Part shown: in pieces, positions 21,000 through 32,715 of the stretch
Layout of the letters: each line of letters begins with the position of its first letter
How positions within the stretch are numbered: the first letter of the stretch is position 1
Assembly: GCF_000315625.1 (NCBI RefSeq)
Contig: NW_005434573.1
Span: 15,440 to 79,439, forward strand
Length of the DNA stretch: 64,000 nt
Direction: 5' to 3'
From: Guillardia theta CCMP2712
Lineage: Eukaryota; Cryptophyceae; Pyrenomonadales; Geminigeraceae
Program-made: the position numbers and the translations under genes
The notes under the pieces: generated by a model
The model's input: only the letters and a program-made list of their open reading frames with translations
What the model was told of the DNA's origin: nothing
Databases searched by the model: none

Positions 21000-22252
21000 T
21001 TATGATCCGTTCTTCTCAGCACTGACTTCTCTTCGTTGTGCCTCAACCACTTTCCCCAGCCTGTTTCAAAACAAATTCTCAACGTCAAACCCTGTCTCCG
21101 TTCCTTGCTTAACAAAGCACCTGTTAGCAAGCATGCACGCTCTGATCGCACTAAAATTTTGCTTTGGGAGGAAGTTGTGTGTCAAGGAGATTGAATCATC
21201 CACACACTCAACCTGTGCGTTGTGATTTCCCCGAACCTCAACAATCAGAAGTATGTGAACACCTGATGAGCCCAGCCTGCGGGAACAAAAATGACGTCAC
21301 CAGGATGGAGGACTACCTGAAAGGAGATGGTCATGACAACAAATACGTCAAGGTTTGATCCTGCACCTCGTAGGGCACCGCCTGGTCAAACGTTGGGAAC
21401 GTTTCTCTATTGGGCTCTCTTACATCAACCGTCTTTCCCTATACCAGACATTAGACCATGAAAAGAAAAGAAAGCGCATTGTCTTCTGTACATCAGCATC
21501 ATACAAGTGTCTGAGGGCGGAAGGGCTATAAAGAATAAACCTCTTCCTACCAACAATCTTTCCATTCCAAGTCAGAACCCTCTCTCTTAATCACTCAGCT
21601 CGAAAATCCTACCTGTGCCAGCCACGCATGCGTCAGGCAAGGATCGACATGCAGCGGGGTCTTCGATCCGCCAGGGCCCACAAAGATCCATCGGAAGCAA
21701 GGGTCCTCCTTTGCTGGTAGCCGACCGAACCAGTCTTTCGCCCACCCAGGGATCTGTTCGAGCATGCCCAACTATCAGCGAAGAAAGAGGACAGGACTGC
21801 TCACCAACCTGAAAGTCTTGAACGAGTTCCGCGCAGTCTTTCTCATACGTCCATCCTCTACACAATTCAGTCAGGCAGGGCCCAGTTGGCTCGAAGCTTG
21901 CCTGAGGTAACCAAGCTCTTGCGCGTTCCCTTCAGCCCCATGCGAGCTCCTGAAAGACGAGATGTAGTCTTTCAGCATCATGGCCGTTTTTTTCCCTTCT
22001 CTTCCTGTAACCTTCATGCCAGTTTTCACTACAACTGTCATTGTCCGTGCAGACATTTACCGTAACTGTAGTCTCCCCAACTCTCCCTGAAGCGAAGTAA
22101 TCGAAATCCCATCGTCTCAGCGCAGGCCACCCGGACGCCAAACTGAGATGAAGTGGAAGAGTGAGCAACGTGCGTTTCTTGCTTGATATCAGCTTCATCC
22201 CCTACCCCCTGTAGACAACAGGCTCGTATTCCTCCAAAGGCTTGCTCTCCAT
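21000..22252 (-). CDS. JmjC / cupin-8 domain protein (Fe(II)/2OG oxygenase)
   Basis: Exons on the minus strand, checked for phase: part near 22252-22206 (SKPLEEYEPVVYRG), 22142 onward (LASGWPALRRWDFDYF), an exon ending at 21902 (LGYLR), 21857-21809, 21771-21613, 21557-21492, 21432-21367, 21316-21263, 21212-21121 and 21060-21000. The joined product shows the classic order: entry motif, WIFVGPGGSKTPLHVDPCLT (iron-binding HVD), VGRKRFILYSPSALRHLYD, VVLHPGDVIFVPAGWAHQ (second iron His) and DSISLTHNF. These hydroxylases or demethylases act on proteins; the subtype resembles the JMJD4/JMJD6/cupin-8 group. The intron after 21902 appears to start with GC (CTCAG|GCAAGC). The true 5' end and the junction near 22060 are unresolved. 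Confidence 0.8.
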
Positions 22253-22329
22253 GTCCTGTCCATAGGGCTCAGAGGCTCTGGAGCGTGCAGGAGGGAGAGG
22301 TACACCTCATCCTCGGTAGCGTCGCGTTC

Positions 22330-22880
22330 GGTCACAGGGATAGAGTGCGCTGATATCTCATCCTGTGTAACAACTGCACGCTGCGTTGTGAGCGGGGAGA
22401 GCAGGACAGATAGGATCGAATGCGACCGGACGTGATGCGCTTGTCATCCATGCTCGCCCCTGTTGACGAGTCTCCTCCATGGCCATGACAGATCGGGGGA
22501 AAGAAGGCAGTAGGATCACTGTCGGATAGCGGAAAAGACTGACTTGTTCCCAACTGCGCTCTCCGTCATTCCAAACCTGAATTGCCTCGATGCATACATC
22601 GAACGCTATCGTTGTGCCGTCGAGAAAGGCTAATTCCACAGGAGCGGAATCAGCAAAACGAGAGAAAAGACACCCCAAGTCTCACCTTGCACTATAAACG
22701 AGTCGAAGATGGACAGGCAAGTCACGTTGCCTTTCAACTTCTGGACGGGGGAGCATGAGCAAGCACACAGTCAGAGCAGACTGAGCAGAACAGCATGATG
22801 CAGTGTCAAGACGCATTGACGTGAGGAGAGAAGAGGAATGAACGGATTCAGATGCTCTCAGAGGCCCTTGCACATCAATC
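22330..22880 (-). other. Candidate upstream exons on the minus strand, unidentified
   Basis: Open stretches include KGNVTCLSIFDSFIVQ before a GTGAGA donor (about 22690) and VELAFLDGTTIAFDVCIEAI followed by QVWNDGERSWE (22540-22640). They read like real beta-rich protein but I cannot join them. They could be 5' exons of the JmjC gene or a separate small gene. Confidence 0.3.
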
Positions 22881-23039
22881 TTCTACAATCCTGCCAGTCC
22901 CTCTACCCACCATCCCCGGCGTCCCGTCCTCTACCTGCGTACTCGCCATGGTAGTCGACTGGCTCAGAAAAGACTAGTGAACTGCCCGCCACCGGCCGGC
23001 GAACCCTTATGGTCGTGAGACCTCTGAAGTTTAACAGGA

Positions 23040-23690
23040 CAGAAGCCGGTGAAACTTGTGAGAGGGTAAAAAAATAATAAACCTCTTCATGAGTGTTTCC
23101 GGTAGGGGTCCTGGATTATGCACCTATCAAGTTTACTACTGTTGGTTATTCACCCTACCCCCCCTCCGCCACTCACCCACCCCCTTCGCCTACCCATCGA
23201 ACCTAAACACCCTTGCGTCCGCCGGAACCAGAGACTACCAATTGGGGTCAACCCCTTGCCATTTCATTATAGACGTCGAATTATAACTATCTTTCCCCCT
23301 ACCCCCTTCCCTCTCCAATCTACAAGGTTACTTTGCAGTTACATGACCCCCTACCTCCAGATCCACAGGATTCAAGTACCCTACCTGCCGACATAAACCA
23401 CACCCTCCCGTCCCTCCTCTCCTCGCCCTCGTCTACTTCTGGGCTGCCCCCTTACAGAGTCTCATCACCGCCCCCGCCCTCCCTACCTTCCTGCCCTGCC
23501 CCCTCCTCCTCAAGGCCTGCTCTGCCCGACCCTCAAGTCTTCTATCATCATGCTCATCTAGTTCTTTACAGATCTCTCTTCCCTTCCCCCCCTCCCTCCT
23601 TCTCGAGCCGTTTAGCCTCCGAAGTGTATTTTGGTTTTGACCCCCATCAGCTTGCACTTGCTTAAGACCTTCATCAACCATTGTCTAGGC
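23040..23690 (+). other. C-rich, strand-asymmetric stretch
   Basis: Dense in CTACCCC, CCACCC and CCCCCTCC on the plus strand with almost no G-runs; no stable gene structure. Similar DNA recurs at 26530-27060, 36250-36600, 42360-42490 and 49720-50190. Confidence 0.6.
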
Positions 23691-23916
23691 CAAGCACTTC
23701 CTTGGTGGGAATTTTACTGAACTCGAAGGACTGGCGATTTCTTCCTCATCGTCTCATCCCCGGACGCTCAGAAGTCTTCGTTGACAGGTTGTGAATCAGT
23801 TTTGTTGCAGGGTGACAGCTACTGCCTTCGCGCCCTTCTTACAAGCTATCGCTATCCCTCCTCCTGAGTGAATGCTCCTTGCCTGAATACTGCAACAACG
23901 ATCGAGCCTCCTTCCC

Positions 23917-24498
23917 ATGGCATCAGTCAAGACAGAGTCGACCCACTACTGCCTACCCAGCAACGGTGTAGCACCAGCTGCCAAGAGTGACTTCGAGCAG
24001 TTTTTCGGGACCCACGTACCCTCAACGTGTCGCAAGCTCCATGGCAAAGGTCGGAATCCCATCAAGATCAACTCGGGCGAAGTCTGGCAATCAGCAACTC
24101 AGGATGACCGGTTGTTGACCGTGCTGCACAAGCTCAATCACTTTCACGAGCCCCCCATAAGTGCAAGCGCAAACCTGCGGCGGACGTCTAGTGACGATGC
24201 AGAGGTTGGTATGGCAACACGCTCCTCATCCCTACGATCTTCAAAGAAGCATAACGAAGTGAGCTCAACCAAAGGTTACCACGCTGCTCTGAAACCCAAG
24301 AAAACTGCATCGCACAAGCCGAGGCGAGCTGCTACCGTGATCAATCACTGCGAACGCATGACACGGAGCATGAGAAGGAAGTGTGCATCGATAGACAACC
24401 CCTCAAGCTCGTCTACCTCTACAAGCAACGAATCTCAGGAGCTTCTCAAGATATTTGAACAGGCAAAGCATGCGGGGTTTGTTGTGCCCACTACCTGA
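23917..24498 (+). CDS. Hypothetical protein, FGT-motif family member A
   Basis: Single 193-codon frame from MASVKTESTHYCLP. It contains DFEQFFGTHV followed about 40 residues later by TQDDRLLTVLHKL. Both match the gene at 39295 (16-residue APA...FGTxV block, 9 identities; the second block, 8 of 13). After residue 90 it is basic and Ser/Lys-rich (KKTASHKPRRAATVINH), ending in a short helix (NESQELLKIFEQAKHAGFVV). Nuclear localisation is possible from the basic stretch; function unknown. A short open stretch at 24719-24831 (MKNIPSYLKRHRKSMSPG) could be a separate exon. Confidence 0.6.
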   Translation: MASVKTESTHYCLPSNGVAPAAKSDFEQFFGTHVPSTCRKLHGKGRNPIKINSGEVWQSATQDDRLLTVLHKLNHFHEPPISASANLRRTSSDDAEVGMATRSSSLRSSKKHNEVSSTKGYHAALKPKKTASHKPRRAATVINHCERMTRSMRRKCASIDNPSSSSTSTSNESQELLKIFEQAKHAGFVVPTT

Positions 24499-25059
24499 AA
24501 TATTAGATTCAAGAGGATGTGAGACTATTATTTGATCGAAGATCCTGGTAACATGTGCATGTTTAATTTTTCTTCCCTGTATCTTCTTGTAAACAATAAG
24601 ATCACGGCATTGACCGTTTGCTCTTTCCAACTTTTTTATCCGACTGTACGCTCCACCCTGTCGGCGAAGAACGTCAGACCAAAAACAGAGAGCCAGAAAA
24701 GAAATCACCTGACGATCATGAAGAACATTCCGTCATATTTAAAAAGACACCGGAAGTCTATGAGCCCTGGAAGTGCCTCCAAATCTTCAGCAACGCTATC
24801 ATCGTCTTCGAAGCAAGGCTTGATCGCATAACCATGTTCTGTTATATCGAAGTGTCATAGCCAGTGCTGAACAAAAGAACTATCACCCTTGGACATCGAA
24901 TGCAACGACAGTGCACAGAACTCGATAGGAGTGATCCTGTCTTTCAATGCTACGTCCCTTGCACTGAAAGCAACGGCCAGTGCTCCTCGAGAGCGAAGAA
25001 GTTTTCTTTGAAAAACAACCTCAACTTGAGAGATTCGTTTGCTGACTGACCCACAATGA

Positions 25060-25399
25060 TCAAGCCAGATCCCCTGCCAAGTCTTTGAGCGAACGCGGGG
25101 AAAATCCCTGCCTTGCCTGCAAGCACCCACTAGACTCCGGCCATTGCTTGAGAAGCTCTTCGATGTCGCAGCAGTAAGAAACAACACCCATTGCCCGCAG
25201 CGATGCTACGACGTGTGTATAGATGTTCGGGACCTGGGATAGAATGACTTGATCGAAAAGAAACAGTGCATGGTAGCTGCATCAAAAACATCTTACCAAG
25301 ATTCGGTTCAGGGGTACGCCGTGGGAGTGCAATACCTTGGAAGTTGTTCCTTGGGATCCATCCAAGACAAGTACGAAAGAGTCGTTGCTGCTTGGCAAC
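25060..25399 (-). CDS. 3' exons of an unidentified gene
   Basis: Two exons join cleanly: 25399-25297 (34 codons after a split codon) and 25233-25060 (57 aa plus stop), intron 63 nt (GTAAGA...CCCAG, phase 0). The product reads SSNDSFVLVLDGSQGTTSKV, LHSHGVPLNRILVPNIYTHV, VASLRAMGVVSYCCDIEELL and an end LKDLAGDLA. The alternation of VLVLDG, a turn and predicted helices suggests a Rossmann-like fold, possibly methyltransferase-like, but I cannot name a family. The 5' exons were not found. Confidence 0.5.
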
Positions 25400-25515
25400 C
25401 TGTGACATACGAAGAGCAGTCAAACAACGCATCGTTCATAATCAAGTGGTACAGCAATGAACAAAAAACACAGACAATGTTTCACATCTCTAAGTCATCT
25501 GCAGCACGTTTGTAA

Positions 25516-26180
25516 TCAAGAACAGACATGTCCAGAAATTCCAAAGGGAAGAGGCTGAACAAACCACTTCAGTGCGGAGGCAAACATCTGATTGGTTTTC
25601 ATCTTCTTCGTGTCTTGCGCCTTCGATTTTGCATCAAACACATCGGCCTGACAAATATGAGATCACTTCACAAAATGTAGCAAGGAAAAGTTGTTGCAAA
25701 CAGCTCCTACCTTCCATGCGCAATGATGATCTCCTTTTGTGAGTTTCTTGTGCATCTCATGCTCAAGTCTGAAAGCCTCAAGTCACCTGCCAAGGCACTT
25801 CGGAAGCAACAAAACCTTTCAAGTAGTTCTATCACATTCGCGCCTTCTGCTGGTTCTCCTCCAGGGGGGCAGCATCGATCGTTGGCGCCCTTCAATGTTA
25901 GCAATGGTTTTATCCGTTCGAGGGTATATCTCCTTTGAACTTTGACATCAGGCTGGAAAGACAAATGAATATGATTCTTTCGTAGCAATCGATGTTGATT
26001 TGATTCATGAAATGGGCCCAGATTGGATGGGGTTGCAAACGATAAAGACCATGCTCCTTGTCCAGCCCGTGTTCTGAAACATGCAGTTGAATGCGGCGTG
26101 CAATGTGCAAAGGAAATTGTTGATCCACACGAGAAGTAAAGAATAAACAACAAAGCTTGGATTAAAAACAGCATTGACAT
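25516..26180 (-). CDS. Probable plastid-targeted protein, unknown function
   Basis: Three exons: 26180-25816, 25768-25711, 25647-25516; introns 47 and 63 nt; phases fit and the product is 184 aa. Residues 3-23 are a strong signal peptide (LFLIQALLFILYFSCGSTIS), and the predicted cleavage leaves Phe at +1 (FAHCTPHSTACFRT), followed by a Ser/Thr/Arg-rich, acid-poor stretch. In cryptophytes and diatoms, an aromatic residue at +1 directs proteins to the plastid stroma. The mature part includes VQRRYTLERIKPLLTLKG, a helix NVIELLERLEHEMHKKLTKG, DDV-like ADVFDAKSKAQDTKKMK and an end WFVQPLPFGISGHVCS. No family was recognised. Confidence 0.65.
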
Positions 26181-26529
26181 ACGATCTGCAGAGTCTATTC
26201 ACTTGACTGTGTTTGAGAACATCTCAAGTTCAATTTGATGACCTTTCTTGTGATAACATCTTCGTTTCATCGGAATATCAAAGTCTAGAAGCCATGGAAG
26301 TTTGCTATTGTAGCTTGCTCAGTTCGTAACGGCCTTGTATATCAATGTACGCGCGGCCGATTCTTCTTGTGCACCAACTTCTCTGCTCACCTTCCATCAC
26401 GGTCGCCTCCTCCCCACCGGCCGCATTATGGGCATCCTCCGATTGCAAATCTAGCCTGATGCTTCGGTGCTGCCTCGTGAAAGCTCTTTTGTTGTTTCCA
26501 AAACAAATTCCTAAAACCCAGGCGTAGAA

Positions 26530-27060
26530 GGAATAAAGGAGGGGATGCGGCCTCCTCCGAGCTGGGGGTGGGGTTCGGAAAGTGGGGTGGGTACAGAAGG
26601 AAAGTATGATCTTCCAGGGTAGGGTGGTTTGGGATGAATTGAAAGGCGGTAGTTCGAATTTGTCCTGGATCTAACTGGTTTGTACAGTAGGGTGGGGTGG
26701 TAGGTTTTTGGTGTTCATTGGGGGTACGCTGCTCACAATGCGACTTGGCAATTCGAATGAGTTTGAGGATGAAATTATCTCCTGTAACTACCTCAACCTT
26801 GTATATATGTTAAGTATGGTCATATGTAAAAAGCTACATCCATATACCTCTGCCGCCAGAGACATAATGACCCTGGCCACCTCCTTCGTTGACCCCTACC
26901 CCATCTTTTGAAGGCTTCCATTTCCAAGTTGAGTATGCTACCCGGTCCAGACAGAAAGTGTCCCCTATCAGAGACCCTACCCCTGGTCATATCAACACCC
27001 CATGTGGAAATAACCCACCCCACTCAGAGTTTCCACCCTCCTGAAATTCAGCGACGTTGG
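26530..27060. other. C-/G-rich asymmetric intergenic DNA
   Basis: 26540-26730 is G-rich on the plus strand (GGGGGTGGGGTTCGG, GGGGTGGG), then 26870-27030 is C-rich (CTACCCC, CCACCCC), so the asymmetry flips within the stretch. No gene seen. Confidence 0.55.
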
Positions 27061-27177
27061 TACCGAGCCGAGGTTCAACGAGCATGCATGCTTTGAAACT
27101 TGTTTGACGTACAAAAGAGGAAGTGCAGAAGCGAGAGAACGGAAACAAGGAGGAGAAAGAAGAGTTGACGAGGAGAT

Positions 27178-27327
27178 CGAGAACGAGAACGAGAACGAGA
27201 ACGAGAACGAGAACGAGAACAAGAACGAGAACGAGAACGAGAACGAGAACGAGAACGAGAACGAGAACGAGAACGAGAACGAGAACGAGAACGAGAACGA
27301 GAACGAGAACGAGAACGAGAACGAGGG
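27178..27327 (+). repeat. (GAGAAC)n hexanucleotide microsatellite
   Basis: About 25 units of GAGAAC, with one AAGAAC variant near 27221. It is open in several frames, but the repeat alone explains that. Confidence 0.95.
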
Positions 27328-27770
27328 ATGAGATGAAAGGAAAAGGAGTGTCCCAAAGCTTAGGACAAAAACATTGATCAGGTCTGAGATGAGAAACTTT
27401 ATGTTTGATTGAAACTTGGGAGAGTGATAACGGAATACGCAATAGTAGATGAAATGTTCCAAATGAAAATCAGATGTAGAATAATGTAACCTGCTGACCT
27501 TCCTGGGAAACGGCTTGGCAGCATGTGTAGCCCTTTCGGGTGCGCCCGTTTTACACACCACCCCTTTCCGAAAGCAGAATCAATGCTCGCAGTATTTAAG
27601 AATATTACTAGCAACATGCCTGTCCATTTGTCTGTCTCGGTGTTTATTGCATGTATTAGACTTTTTTCAAGGTTGGGCTGTTCATACTGATCTCTTGCGC
27701 ATCAGGTTGGCTTTGGTGACATTGTCTTGATTCGGAAAGTAGATTGACAATTCTCAAATTTATCGTAAGG

Positions 27771-27866
27771 ATGGCAGAGCTCATGCTTACTGTAGCACTT
27801 GTAAGTTTGGCCGCTGTTACCGCTATGTATGTCGGAGCAGCAACCGTTCAGCCAAATACTGCCTGA
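27771..27866 (+). CDS. Possible 31-residue membrane peptide
   Basis: ATG 27771 opens 31 codons with one hydrophobic helix (LMLTVALVSLAAVTAMYVGA) ending TVQPNTA. It resembles the small single-helix subunits of photosynthetic complexes only in size and shape. A GTAAGT inside the frame (27811) could instead be a splice donor. Confidence 0.2.
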   Translation: MAELMLTVALVSLAAVTAMYVGAATVQPNTA

Positions 27867-28019
27867 ATTATGCAGGAATCAAATTGTAAATAAAGAAAAG
27901 ATACTTCATCCATGAGTGTTATTCTTTCGTCAGAATTTACCGTGGATTTACCACTGTATTCACTCTAGGGGTGTCAATGAGAATACCAGTAGGTTGGCAC
28001 CGACTAAAAACAACCCTCT

Positions 28020-28420
28020 CTAAGCGTACATGTCCTTGGTGTAGGTGGCAGCTGTGGATAGTGTTAGGTGTTGGGACAAGAATCGGGACGGAAACACTCA
28101 CTAGCAGCAACATAGGCATCGCGTGCAGCCTGGTAGGGACCAGTGGCCAGCTTGAGGGCCTCAGCCGCCTACAGCAGCATTAAGAACAAACTTACAGCAA
28201 GATGAAAGTGCTTCTTGTACCGTGATGTATGCGTCTCTAGCCTCAGTATACTTGTCAGCATAGTCCTGAAGATTGAATGCCTCCCCAGAGTCACTGATCA
28301 AATAACCTATGTCACGTATTCTGGTTGGAATCGCAGCAATTACCCCAGGGCAAGCATCGTTGTTTGATGCCCGTTGAAACCTTCCACGAGCTCTTGGCAT
28401 TGTCGGATGGTGCTAAACAT
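28020..28420 (-). CDS. Small helical protein, unknown
   Basis: Exons join to about 73 aa: MFSTIRQCQELVEG (from 28420), YLISDSGEAFNLQDYADKYT with EARDAYIT, then AAEALKLATGPYQAARDAYV, then ATYTKDMYA with stop at 28020. The introns are roughly 50-75 nt GT-AG. The repeated motif ARDAY(I/V) suggests an internal duplication of a short helix. The alternative start at 28400 (MPRARGRFQ) reads through the first intron. Confidence 0.45.
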
Positions 28421-29049
28421 TCTGAAGGAAAAAACAGGACTTGATCAAAACAGCAGATTGAGAGCAACTCTCAGCAATGCTCATTGTCTGAGAGTAGGCA
28501 GCAACATGCAGCAAGCCAATGCTCTGCAATATCAGTTCTAGACATCACCAAATCATCTCTTGAGTGGTATGGCTATGAGAATCTCTGACGAAGAAATCGA
28601 TTTACATATCTATGATGTAAAGTGAAACATATATTGGTTGAGCAATGAAAATGCCCCCTCTAGCAGCACTCTACGATCTGTTCAGCGTTCATTGATTCTA
28701 CACTCGAATTGAGAAAATCGTGCAAAAATCTTTCCAATATGGAACACTCTTACGCTCAATGCAGCAACACCGCCCTTTTTCAGCTTGAAATGCTTTTCCT
28801 ATCGGTCCAAGAATGTACTTCTCGATACAAACCACCACAATGTTAACAGAACACACGACATATGTGCCGTGTCATGACGTTGGTACTTATCACAAACACA
28901 TGGGTCGTATGTCTGTCAGCTCTAGACTCAAAGTCTCTCTAAGCACATGCGGCAATGTGACTCCGTCGCCTGCCCATTTCTTCAGGCCCTACAGAAATAG
29001 CACAACCGTTGGATCAAAGTAACCGTCATCAGCAATCAAAGTGACTGCT

Positions 29050-29976
29050 TCTATCCGGCGTTGATCAGGCGTGTCCGGGCCGGGGACTCGGCAGGCCGGG
29101 CAGGCCGGCCGCCCCGCGGGGCCCTGGCCCCGGCGGCCCCGGCGCCGCCGATCGGATCAGACAGGCGGCCACGCCCCAGCCGGCCCCCGTTCGGAGTCAA
29201 GTTCACCACTGCGGCCTGAGGTGGTGGTCAGGGCCGCGGCCGCGGCCCAGGCTGCCGGCCCGGCCCGCCCGGCCCGCCAGCCTGTCACCGGCACGGCGGC
29301 CGCCGGGCGCCGGGCCGCCAGGCCGCGCCCCCGGCGGCGGGCCGAGCTCCGGGGAGTCCGAGGCTGGCAGCCTGGCCCAGGCTAGTCCGACCGTGCCGTA
29401 GGCTAAGCGGCCGGCGGCGGCGTGCCGGGCCGGACCGCCGCTCAGCGCCGGGCGCCGGTCGGCACTGACAGGCTCCGCGGCCGCGTAAAAGCACCGTGGC
29501 ACGGTGGCACGGTACCAGGCTGCCACCGTCTAGCCTTCGGAGTGTGATAGTACCGTAGGCTCAACCTGTCACGTGGCAAGGCTAGCCTGAGCACTGCGGC
29601 AGTGACGGTGACAGGCTGTGACGAGTCGCCGGGACTCAGTGTGCTAGCCCGGTGAGTCGCCGCCGAAGCCTGAGTCGAAAAGCCTGGCAAAAGTTTCAAG
29701 TTTACTGCCGGCCCATGCGGCCGCCGCGCCGCCCCGGCGGCCAGGATGACTGGCGGAGGCCCCGGAACTGCACAGTTCGCACTCATGATGATACTGTACT
29801 GAGTCCGAGTCCGGGGACAGGCGGGACTCCCCGGACAGTCTGAGGCCGCCAGGCTGCCACTCTTCACTGTTTCAACTTGGCAAGTTGCCAGTGCGCGGCG
29901 CCGCAGTGCCCCGCCCCGGCGTGTCAGTGTCCGAGGCTCCGTTAAGCCACCGAGCCTCCATCGCCGAGTCCAGGCG
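29050..29976. other. GC-rich island 1 (large)
   Basis: About 900 bp of extreme GC content with recurring words (GGCCGGCCGCC, GGCGGCCGCC, CACGGTGGCACGGTACC, GTGACGGTGACAGG). ORFs crossing it are low-complexity Ala/Arg/Pro/Gly. The left edge is abrupt at about 29055. The right edge runs into the 3' end of the Mg2+ transporter gene. Confidence 0.8.
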
Positions 29977-31216
29977 TCAACTTCTAAACAGGCCGCAGCA
30001 CCAAAGGGAGACAAGCGAGCAAGCGATCAAACAAATACAGCCGACTGCGACAAGAGTGAGAGGAGCAGATGAAGCGCATGCGCAAGACATTCACCTGATG
30101 AGATGATGGTAACCTCCAGCCACATCGCACTCGGTCCGCTGCCACCTGCGGCAGCAGAAACAGATGAGAGGCGGGTCTAAACTTCCAAAGAGGTACCAAG
30201 AGGATTGTCAACGTCAGCCTGATGGCCGCTCTGTAAGTTCATCCCATAGTAGCCAGAGATCAGGCTGCAAGATTCGGTAGTCATTAAGAGGTATCGGAAC
30301 ACCGACTGCTGACTTGCTGACCTGCAGGCTGTGAGCCACAGGGACGCGATGCCGAAGGAAACGTCAACCTGTACACAAGTCAGCGCGCTGCTACGATCAG
30401 TAAAACTTGGAGGATTCTACTTTGATCAAAGTATTCCTTGCCGTATCCAACTTCAGCTTTAGAAGCGCCTCCGTAGATTCGATCTAGGGCACATCAGAGG
30501 GAGCAAAGTGGGCGAACGGCAATGTAACCTCCTGGTCGAGAAGGTTGAGCTGGGAAGCCATGGCAGACAGGTCCTGAGAGTATGAGTCCAGCAGCAGCTC
30601 TACCTGTAAATTTGCGAGTAAGAAGAAGCAAAAGGGACAACTGAAGAGTTGAACGACAATGAAAGCGTTGGGGTGTCGGAGAGAAAATCGCAAACACATA
30701 GTGAATGTGAGAAATTCCAAGGGGCAGATGGGGGTTGAAGAAGAATAAGACCTCATCTGTATTCCAACTTTCTTGTCGCAGCGCCTCAAGAAAGGATTGA
30801 GGGTTGTGATTGATTTGGGTCAAGTACCTGGCAAAACTCGTGAGACTTTAGAAAGAGATCTAAGATACCAACATGAGCGACATCAAGGTGTCCGAGTCCT
30901 TCAACAGCCAGACCAAGTCATTCCGTGCCTTCACAAGAAGCCAGACAATACCTGAACCTCTTCAAGAGCATTCACGCAACCGACCACGGATTCATAGGTC
31001 TTTGACAGCATACAGTGAGATGTCTGGACGTCCTCACAAGGATTCAATCACCTCTGAAAGTTTTTTCTTCAGAGCCAAAATCTTGTTAAGAAGCCTGCTG
31101 CTCATTTTCCTTCGCACCAGTCTCAGAATGGTCTTGCCTTCCTGCGGGAATCGACAGTTAAAAAGAGTCTTGTTTCCATAATTGTTAGTTGCCAATAATA
31201 CGAGGGTGTGGAAAAA

Positions 31217-31268
<52 letters not shown>

Positions 31269-32387
31269 GAAGGAGAGAAAAGCTTGGAGTAGCGTATGAC
31301 ATGCAGAAAAAAGAAAAAATGGAGGCAGTCAGACGCACCTGCAGGCAGTGATTCACATCCCTCTTCTTCAAAGCTGCGAGGGTGATCAAAATTGCCTCCA
31401 AGCATGAGAACTCAAAAGGGATGGAGTTCTGCCATCATCAAGAGCATGATTCACTGCACCATACCGCCTCCGGCATGTCACTATTTCACCAGTTTTGTAT
31501 CGTTCTGAGCGGAAGCAAGACGCCGCTTGAGAGGTTCCAGCACCTTGGCGGAATTCAGCAACAATCCTTCACGCATGACACACATTGCTAGCATACCTCG
31601 TCGGCCCCTTCTGGTATGATAACAAAAGATTTGCTGACCGAGCAAGCAAGTAAGGAGAAAAGAGACGCGGGCAAAGTGATACCTGCAGGAGATGACAGCC
31701 TTGATGGGGTCAAAACTGACAAGAATGACCCCCTGACGGATCAAAACCTGCGGCTAATGTCAGCGTCCGATGACCCAACCAACGACAGCGAGCACTCACA
31801 ACGGGTTCAGATTTTGACATGACGAAGCGGATATCCCTCAGCTAGACACAAATATCCTTATCAGTTTGGAGAAGGAAGGCAGGAGGATTTCGCTGTGGAA
31901 GGTGGCGCACCTGTGCTACGGAAGTCTGCGCGTTCCACGCATCTATGATGAGCTGCTTGACGTCTTGCTCAAAGAAGTTGCTGTCGACGACCAGGGATGA
32001 AGAGAGAAGACAGAACTCCAGTATCTGACTCCGGTTCATGTCAAACCGAAGGCGAGATTGCATGTCATGCAGAACTTCAAGCACTGTTAGGCTATCTTCA
32101 AGCTTTCCACTCTGATTGTTGACTTCCGACAATGAATGTGTCATCAACCCACTCCTGCTACCTTCGGATTTCTTCCAGTCACCTCCTTGCCTTTGCTCTA
32201 TTCCTTCTTCCCCAGCGTGATTTTCGTCATAGTCACGGACCAAAGGCAGCGCTTGCTCTTCGACTGGCCGTGAAGTTCTCCCCTGAGGAGAAGCAAAGTC
32301 TGGCAGCTGGACGCTGGGGAGAAAGGCGGTAGCAGGCGGACTTCGAACTTCAATGCTCTCACCACGTTGGGTTTCGCGAGTGCTCAT
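29977..32387 (-). CDS. MRS2/CorA-type magnesium transporter, multi-exon
   Basis: Exon 1 is 32387-31911 (159 aa, polar N-terminus). Next come 31841-31803 (LRDIRFVMSKSEP) and 31747-31683 (VLIRQGVILVSFDPIKAVIS). Further exons carry IPFEFSCLEAILITLAALKK (about 31420-31340), LRLVRRKMSSRLLNKILALK (about 31130), LLLDSYSQDLSAMASQLNLL (about 30560) and ESTEALLKLKLDTARNTLIK (about 30450). Then follow the first membrane helix (VDVSFGIASLWL), the signature YYGMN in LISGYYGMNLQSGH (about 30220), and the second helix split over two exons (MWLEVTIISS; VGCICLIACSLVSLWCCGLF), with stop at 29977-29979. The order R-D-(L/I)-R, ILV, PFEF-LEA, GMN and two C-terminal helices is the MRS2 pattern. It is an Mg2+ channel of an inner organelle or other membrane. 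Several mid-gene junctions are approximate. Confidence 0.8.
31216..31268 (+). repeat. (GAAA)n microsatellite in an intron
   Basis: About 13 GAAA units inside an intron of the Mg2+ transporter gene; on the sense strand it is a TTTC pyrimidine tract. Confidence 0.95.
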
Positions 32388-32715
32388 ATTCACGTATTGT
32401 GCTCGCAATATCGGGGAAATGGCAGATATCCAGGAGGGTAAAGGCAATTAGGAAGAGAACAGGGAGCGAAGAGGGAAAGAGAAGGGGGATGGGATGGAGG
32501 AATCAAAGAGCGAGAAGGGAGGGGAGAGGCAGGACAGGGGAGAGAGGAGGACACGGGGAAGGGGCGAGATGGTCAGTTCCCTTGGACCTGCTGCATTGTT
32601 GTTGAAGATGAAGCGGCTTGCGCTGGTGTTGAGGTCCCGGCCCGGGGCCGGAGGACAACAGGGTCACTCAGACTTTGGTGCCTCGCATGAGGCGGGCCCG
32701 CTGTGTGCATTCCGA

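Noticed and set aside
20776-21225. 149-codon plus-strand ORF
   Set aside because: Lies opposite phase-verified exons of the JmjC gene and resembles no protein.
26987-27561. Long frames through (GAGAAC)n, such as Phe/Ser, Val/Leu or Asn/Glu runs
   Set aside because: Open only because a 6-nt repeat has no stops in most frames.
29071-29526. ORFs inside the GC-rich islands (also 35052-36336, 53427-53790)
   Set aside because: Stops are simply rare at this base composition; translations are Ala/Arg/Gly/Pro mixtures on both strands.
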